Source of the DNA: Rhodoferax sp.
GTDB lineage: Bacteria; Pseudomonadota; Gammaproteobacteria; Burkholderiales; Burkholderiaceae_C
Direction: 5' to 3'
Length of the DNA: 39,134 nucleotides
Assembly (NCBI GenBank): GCA_025351745.1
Contig: JANXVI010000160.1
Span: forward strand, 72,890 to 112,023
The position numbers were made by a program, and so were the translations under genes. Shown here piece after piece: positions 34,672 through 39,134 of this stretch. How positions within the stretch are numbered: position 1 is the stretch's first letter; every line of letters begins with the position of its first letter. Below the pieces are notes generated by a model. The model worked only from the letters and a program-made list of their open reading frames with translations, had not been told where the DNA came from and did no database searches.

Positions 34672-35592
34672 ATGCAAGACTTACTCAACGCCATCACCAC
34701 GATGGACATGCCACTGGATGCCCAGCGCATCTTTCACGGCCGGGGTGGACTGCACCCCGGCTGCGAGCATCTGGCGCTCGACGCGTATCCCCCCGTATGG
34801 GTGTTAACCAGTTTTCAGCCACTGGCAGATGACGCATTGGCAACCGTGCACACCGCCCTGACCGAGCGCCTAAAGCAACTCGCCCCGGAACAAGCCCTCA
34901 ATTGGGTGTTTCAGCTGCGGCTGGAGGGGCGTAGCGACACACGGCTGATGGCTGGCAATATACCCACGCCGCTTGTTGTCACCGAAGGCGGCGCGCGCTT
35001 TGGCGTGCATGTGCTGAAGGGCCAAAACCATGGTCTCTTCCTCGACATAGCGCAGGGCCGCCGTTGGGTGCGGGAGCACACCGCTGCCAACCCGGGGCGA
35101 AAGGTGTTGAATTTGTTTGCCTACACCTGCGCCTTCTCAGTGGTAGCCCTGCAAGGTGGCGCCCGGCAGGTGACGAATGTGGACATGAGCCAGGGCGCGC
35201 TGGCCATAGGGCAGCAGAACCACCAGCTCAACGGCATTCCATCGGGTGCCAGCTTTCTGACGCATGACATCTTTACCACCTGGGGCAAGATCACGCGCAG
35301 CGGCCCGTATGACCTGATCATCCTCGACCCACCCAGCTACCAAAAGGGCAGCTTTGTGGCCACCAAGGATTATGCGCGCCTGATGCGCCGCCTGCCCCAC
35401 CTGCTCGATGCGGGTGGGCACGCGCTCTTGTGTCTGAACGCGCCTGAACTGGGTATGGCATTTTTGCAGGACCAGATGCAGGAGTTGGCGCCGAGCCTGA
35501 CATTGGTTGAACGTGTACCCAACCCATCGGCGTTTGCCGATAGTTCGCCCGATCGGGCGCTCAAAGTGCTGGTCTACCGGGCACCGGAGTGA
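34672..35592 (+). CDS. Class I SAM-dependent methyltransferase (RlmI/RlmK-like)
   Basis: 306 residues from the ATG at 34672. A GTG at 34561 would add 37 residues with no family resemblance and leave only 13 bases to the divergent gene, so I prefer the shorter form. The N-terminal ~110 residues (RIFHGRGGLHPGCEHLALDA) form the EEHDG-like domain seen in YccW/RlmI-type enzymes. The Rossmann part has VLNLFAYTCAFSVVALQGGA (motif I) and DLIILDPPSYQ (motif IV, DPPS/Y), typical of rRNA base methyltransferases. The target is probably rRNA; the specific site cannot be told. Confidence 0.85.
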   Translation: MQDLLNAITTMDMPLDAQRIFHGRGGLHPGCEHLALDAYPPVWVLTSFQPLADDALATVHTALTERLKQLAPEQALNWVFQLRLEGRSDTRLMAGNIPTPLVVTEGGARFGVHVLKGQNHGLFLDIAQGRRWVREHTAANPGRKVLNLFAYTCAFSVVALQGGARQVTNVDMSQGALAIGQQNHQLNGIPSGASFLTHDIFTTWGKITRSGPYDLIILDPPSYQKGSFVATKDYARLMRRLPHLLDAGGHALLCLNAPELGMAFLQDQMQELAPSLTLVERVPNPSAFADSSPDRALKVLVYRAPE

Positions 35593-35631
35593 CGCCGGTT
35601 CATCCAAAGCGGCGCCCACGGTATCCATAAA

Positions 35632-36954
35632 ATGGCGCCCATGCAAAGCCTATTCAAACCCACGCTCTTTTCACCGCCGGCACGCTGTCGGCTTGCGCTC
35701 TCCGTGCTGGTGATCGCAGCACTGGCCGCCTGCAAGGCCGCACCGCTGGCGGAAAAACCCCAGACTCCACCACCTGCAGCGGCCATCCCCATCCCCATCC
35801 CCAGCCCCGTTCCGGTAGCGTCCAGCGAAGATGAACACAGCCAGAAGTTTGCCCATTGGATCGACGCATTCAAAACCACGGCGCGCGCAGCGGGTATTGG
35901 CAAAGCAACGCTGAACAGCGCCTTGGACACGGTGCGCTTCCTGCCGCGCGTCATTGAGCTGGACCGTGCCCAGCCTGAGTTCACCCGCAATGTGTGGGAC
36001 TACCTCGACAGCGCAGTGTCTTCCTTGCGCGTCAGTCGGGGCCAGGAGAAGCTGGCGCAACTGCGGCCACAGCTTGATGCAGTAGCAGCGCGGTATGGCG
36101 TGCCCACTGAGGTGTTGGTGGCGATCTGGGGCGTGGAGAGCAATTTTGGCACTCACGTTGGCGATGTGTCTGCGATCGACGCCCTGGCCACGTTGGGCTT
36201 TGAAGGTCGCCGCGAAGAGTGGGCACGTGGGCAATTGCTGGCGGCACTGAAGATTTTGCAAAGCGGCGACATCGCCCGCGAACAGATGGTCGGCTCGTGG
36301 GCTGGTGCCATGGGCCAGACGCAGTTTTTGCCTTCAGCGTTTTTGGCTTACGCCGTAGATGCGGATGGCGATGGCAAGCGCGACATCTGGGGCAGCGTGC
36401 CCGACGTGATGGCATCAACCGCCAACTTTTTGGTGCAGTCCGGATGGCAGGCAGGCCAGCCCTGGGGGACCGAGGTGCGCCTACCAACCGGGTTCGACTA
36501 CACACATGCCGACGCCGCAGTGCGCAGATCGACAGAAGCCTGGGCAACCGAGGGCGTGCAAACCGCAGACGGCGCGCCGTTGCCCGCATTGGCCGACAGC
36601 GCCATTTTGCTGCCCGCCGGTGCACGCGGACCCGCTTTTGTGGTGGGGCCCAACTTCCGCACGATCCTGCGTTACAACAATGCGACCAGCTATGCGCTGG
36701 CCGTCACCCTGCTGGCGCAGCGGCTCGCCAACGGCCCCGCCGTCCGCGCGCCATGGCCGCGCGACATGCAAGCACTGACGCGCAGCCAGATGGTGGCGTT
36801 GCAAACCGCGTTGAACGCACAGGGTTTCTCCACCGGCACACCCGACGGCATCGCGGGCCCTGCCACGCAACGCGGTGTGCGCCAATACCAGAGCAGCCTT
36901 GGGTTGCCAGCAGATGGCTACCCGACCCTGGACCTGTTACAGCGCCTGCCATAG
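35632..36954 (+). CDS. MltB-type lytic murein transglycosylase (GH103) with PG-binding domain
   Basis: 440 residues. The signal peptide ends in the lipobox LAAC (C34), so it is a lipoprotein. A Pro-rich linker (AAIPIPIPSPVPV) follows. The GH103 catalytic domain covers ~75-365, with E169 in WGVESNFGTHVG as the catalytic acid. GSWAGAMGQTQFLPSAFLAY, DADGDGKRDIWGSVPDVMAS and ANFLVQSGWQAGQPWG are family hallmarks. The C-terminal ~65 residues are a peptidoglycan-binding domain (MVALQTALNAQGFSTGTPDG). It cleaves glycan strands to 1,6-anhydro ends in the periplasm. The ATG lies 39 bases past the methyltransferase stop, so cotranscription is possible. Confidence 0.94.
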   Translation: MAPMQSLFKPTLFSPPARCRLALSVLVIAALAACKAAPLAEKPQTPPPAAAIPIPIPSPVPVASSEDEHSQKFAHWIDAFKTTARAAGIGKATLNSALDTVRFLPRVIELDRAQPEFTRNVWDYLDSAVSSLRVSRGQEKLAQLRPQLDAVAARYGVPTEVLVAIWGVESNFGTHVGDVSAIDALATLGFEGRREEWARGQLLAALKILQSGDIAREQMVGSWAGAMGQTQFLPSAFLAYAVDADGDGKRDIWGSVPDVMASTANFLVQSGWQAGQPWGTEVRLPTGFDYTHADAAVRRSTEAWATEGVQTADGAPLPALADSAILLPAGARGPAFVVGPNFRTILRYNNATSYALAVTLLAQRLANGPAVRAPWPRDMQALTRSQMVALQTALNAQGFSTGTPDGIAGPATQRGVRQYQSSLGLPADGYPTLDLLQRLP

Positions 36955-36990
36955 CCTTGCCTTAGCGTTGGACTTTTCGTCGGACTCGCC

Positions 36991-37719
36991 TCAGGCATCC
37001 AGCTCCGGGTAATGCCGAAAGATACCCGTTTCGTTGAACGGAATGCGGCGCTCACTTTGGAGGTAGGCCGCAACGCGCTGGTGTTGGGCAACCCGGTCGC
37101 GCAGTGCCATTACCCGCGGCGTCTTTTTGGTGGCACGTCGGGTTGCCTTGGGAAAGGCATATTGCAGGCCTTCCACCAACTGGAACAGCGACAGGTCGGC
37201 ATAGCTGAGCCGTGCACCCACCAAGTGCTCGTCGCCCTTCGGGTTGCGCTCCAGCACAGTCTCTAGCCAGTCCAGAAATTTGGGGATGCGTTGTGTGCGA
37301 AAGGCCTTGGCCGCCGTCGCTGCTTCGAGCTTCTGGTCTTCGTAATAGAGACTCGTGCCGACCGGGTGGTGCGTGCCGTGCACCTCGCTCACCGCGTCTG
37401 CAATCGTGAGCTGAATCTGATGCGTCCAGATGCTATCGACCTCGCTCGTGCCTACCAGCTTCAGCCGCGGCCCCAGGTACATCAGGATGGCCGACGTCTG
37501 CCCAATCACCCGCTTGCCGTCGACCAGTACCGGGCAGGCAAAGGACGGGCGCACGGCCGCTGCGTCTTGCAGGCAGTGCAACAACGCGGGCATGCCCTGC
37601 CCCGCCGTAGTGTTGCCGCGCGCGACATCCGTGTAGGCTGCTCCCGCTGCTTCCAGCGCCAGGCGGATAAATTCTCCACGGCCTTGGAGGCCGGGCCAGT
37701 AGTAAAGCTGGTACGGCAT
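36991..37719 (-). CDS. Glutathione S-transferase family protein
   Basis: 242 residues. The N-terminal thioredoxin-like half has LYYWPGLQGRGEFIRLALEA (GST sigma-like), with the Tyr/Arg of the glutathione site, then SFACPVLVDGKRVIGQTSAI, which contains the cis-Pro. The C-terminal helical half includes RLSYADLSLFQLVEGLQYAF, with the conserved Asp of the N-capping box. Its substrate is unknown. It lies 14 bases downstream of the CreA gene on the same strand, so the two probably form an operon. It is convergent with the MltB gene. Confidence 0.9.
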   Translation of the reverse strand: MPYQLYYWPGLQGRGEFIRLALEAAGAAYTDVARGNTTAGQGMPALLHCLQDAAAVRPSFACPVLVDGKRVIGQTSAILMYLGPRLKLVGTSEVDSIWTHQIQLTIADAVSEVHGTHHPVGTSLYYEDQKLEAATAAKAFRTQRIPKFLDWLETVLERNPKGDEHLVGARLSYADLSLFQLVEGLQYAFPKATRRATKKTPRVMALRDRVAQHQRVAAYLQSERRIPFNETGIFRHYPELDA

Positions 37720-37733
37720 GGCCCGCGCCGCGC

Positions 37734-38198
37734 CTATTTGAATTGCAGTGGTGCGCCGTTCAAGGGCACCGCCGTGAGGCTGTTCTTGGGCGAGCCGTCG
37801 ATCAACTTGTCGGTATACGTGAGGTACAACAGCACTTGGCGGGCGGGGTCCGTCATGCGCACAATACGCATCTTCTTGAACAAGATCGAGCGGCTTTCAT
37901 TGAACACTTCTTCGCTCTTGGGTATCGGCACGGTGGCGGAGATTGGGCCGACTTGCCTGCAAGCAATCGAAGCCTCCGACTTCTCTTCGGCCAAGCCCAG
38001 CGCGCCCTTGATACCACCCACTTTAGAGCGGGAGACGTAGCAGGTGATGCCAGCAATCTTGGGGTCATCAAAGGCCTCAACAACGATCTTGTGGTCTGGT
38101 CCAATAAGCTTGAAAGCAGTATCCACTGCGCCAATTTGCTGCGCCATGGCGGCACAGGTAAACGGAATGAGCAAGGCAAGGGCGTGTTTTGGTTTCAT
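37734..38198 (-). CDS. creA: CreA family periplasmic protein
   Basis: 154 residues from the ATG at 38198, where a signal peptide starts (MKPKHALALLIPFTCAAMAQ). The mature part shows the CreA pattern: VDTAFKLIGPDHKIVVEAFD, DPKIAGITCYVSRSKVGGIK, EKSEASIACRQVGPI, EVFNESRSILFKKMRIVRM, and LLYLTYTDKLIDGSPKNSLT. Two Cys in these motifs probably form a disulfide. CreA function is unknown. The open frame runs upstream to 38315 but does not begin with a signal peptide. Confidence 0.92.
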   Translation of the reverse strand: MKPKHALALLIPFTCAAMAQQIGAVDTAFKLIGPDHKIVVEAFDDPKIAGITCYVSRSKVGGIKGALGLAEEKSEASIACRQVGPISATVPIPKSEEVFNESRSILFKKMRIVRMTDPARQVLLYLTYTDKLIDGSPKNSLTAVPLNGAPLQFK

Positions 38199-38280
38199 GG
38201 CGCTAATGTAAGTGCTTTGGCAGCATGGCAATCGGAAACCCAGACCCAAGGCGGTGGGCGCAGGGAGTAAAAACGCAACT

Positions 38281-38335
38281 GCTACAAAATATATAGCTGC
38301 ATCCGCACATTTCACGAGGGCGAGGGCCCGATTTT
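38281..38335 (+). repeat. Dispersed ~55-bp repeat, copy C
   Basis: GCTACAAAATATATAGCTGC then TCACGAGGGCGAGG and CCCGATTTT align with copies A (16231) and B (20434). It lies in the divergent gap between creA and the MoxR gene. A dyad, CGATTTTA (38329-38336) with TAAAATCG (38352-38359), overlaps its 3' edge. Confidence 0.65.
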
Positions 38336-38475
38336 AATAAACATACTCCTGTAAAATCGTTTTGCTTCAGAGCTGATGTATTGCGTGTGTAGACCGGCGC
38401 TGCAGGGCGGGCCGGGAACTTTACCTATTGTTCGGCCTCTGAAAGCCCAGCGCATCACCGACCTATCACCACCCT

Positions 38476-39134
38476 ATGCACACCACCACGCCCGACCTTC
38501 AACCAACCAGCACCCAAAGCAACGTGCGGGCATCCTTCATAACCCTGCGCACCTACCTCAACACGCAGATTTTGGGCCAACCCAAGCTGGTCGAGAGCTT
38601 GTTGGTTGCGCTCTTGGGCGATGGTCATTTGCTGGTCGAGGGGCCACCGGGCCTGGCCAAGACCCGCGCGATCAAGGCCCTGGCCCAAGGGCTCGAATGC
38701 GAGTTCCAGCGCGTGCAGTTCACGCCCGACATGCTGCCCTCCGACCTGACGGGCTCCGACATCTACCGACCCGAGCAGGGAAGCTTCCAGTTCCAGCGTG
38801 GCCCGCTGTTCCACAACCTGGTACTGGCCGACGAAATCAACCGGGCACCGGCCAAGGTGCAGTCCGCGCTGTTGGAGGCTATGGGCGAACACCAGATCAG
38901 TGTGGGCATGACGACCTACCCGCTGCCCCGCCTGTTCTTGGTCATGGCCACCCAGAACCCTTTGGAACACGAGGGCACCTACCCGCTGCCCGAGGCGCAA
39001 CTGGACCGCTTCATGCTGCACACGCTGGTCGACTACCCGGACCGCGCCACCACGCGCCTGATCATGGACCTGACGCGGCGCGAGGCGCTAGACGGTCGCG
39101 AGCTGCCCGCTCCGGCGCGCCATGTGACGCAAGA
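38476..39134 (+). CDS. MoxR family AAA+ ATPase (3' end outside window)
   Basis: The first 219 codons, from the ATG at 38476, are in the window. The Walker A motif is GPPGLAKTR (from residue 56) and Walker B is VLADEINRAPAK. ILGQPKLVESLLVALLGDGH, FTPDMLPSDLTGSDIY, SALLEAMGEHQISVG and MATQNPLEHEGTYPLPEAQL complete the MoxR signature, with the sensor and Arg region following. MoxR ATPases act as chaperones for metal-centre or complex assembly, usually with a VWA-domain partner encoded next to them; those genes would lie just past the window edge. Confidence 0.96.
   Translation, partial: MHTTTPDLQPTSTQSNVRASFITLRTYLNTQILGQPKLVESLLVALLGDGHLLVEGPPGLAKTRAIKALAQGLECEFQRVQFTPDMLPSDLTGSDIYRPEQGSFQFQRGPLFHNLVLADEINRAPAKVQSALLEAMGEHQISVGMTTYPLPRLFLVMATQNPLEHEGTYPLPEAQLDRFMLHTLVDYPDRATTRLIMDLTRREALDGRELPAPARHVTQ

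Overview
The window looks like chromosomal DNA of a betaproteobacterium in Burkholderiales, most probably Comamonadaceae (Rhodoferax/Polaromonas-like). The pointers are a protocatechuate 4,5-cleavage operon in the Comamonas pmd arrangement, the DUF3348-DUF802-OmpA-DUF2894 block, a PEP-CTERM protein, and copies of a ~55-bp dispersed repeat of a kind I recall from Comamonadaceae. I see no tRNA, rRNA, CRISPR array, insertion sequence or prophage. Both window edges cut genes.

Region by region. (1) 1-14300 is dominated by envelope and stress functions: a giant cyclic beta-1,2-glucan synthase (minus, C-terminus cut by the left edge) preceded by a coupled small membrane protein, two lipoproteins (OmpA/DUF4398), a divergent OmpA porin, a periplasmic Cys-pair repeat protein, a DUF883 protein, tiny membrane proteins of the DUF3309 and DUF3096 families, an AI-2E-type permease and a CsbD protein. 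(2) 14422-21562 holds a LysR regulator divergent from a seven-gene operon for protocatechuate meta-cleavage: a cytosolic ModA-like protein, then ligJ, ligK, ligI, ligA, ligB, ligC. LigAB opens the ring, LigC oxidises the semialdehyde to 2-pyrone-4,6-dicarboxylate, LigI opens the pyrone, LigJ hydrates, and LigK cleaves to pyruvate and oxaloacetate. No known tautomerase (LigU) or transporter gene is in view. (3) 21621-25025 holds DUF1993, an unknown exported protein overlapping a small lipoprotein gene, glutaminase, and a small HTH protein. (4) 25247-29281 is a four-gene, tightly coupled minus-strand operon encoding a MotAB/ZorAB-like membrane motor pair flanked by two uncharacterised soluble proteins. 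This is the most interesting system in the window. (5) 29557-39134 holds a PEP-CTERM protein, an M13 metallopeptidase divergent from a GlxA-type regulator, a frameshifted VOC remnant, a possible Fe(II)/2-oxoglutarate oxygenase, a SAM methyltransferase, an MltB-type lytic transglycosylase, a GST, CreA and the start of a MoxR ATPase.

All calls come from reading translations and motifs. No database search was run, and family names for DUF proteins are recognised from memory.
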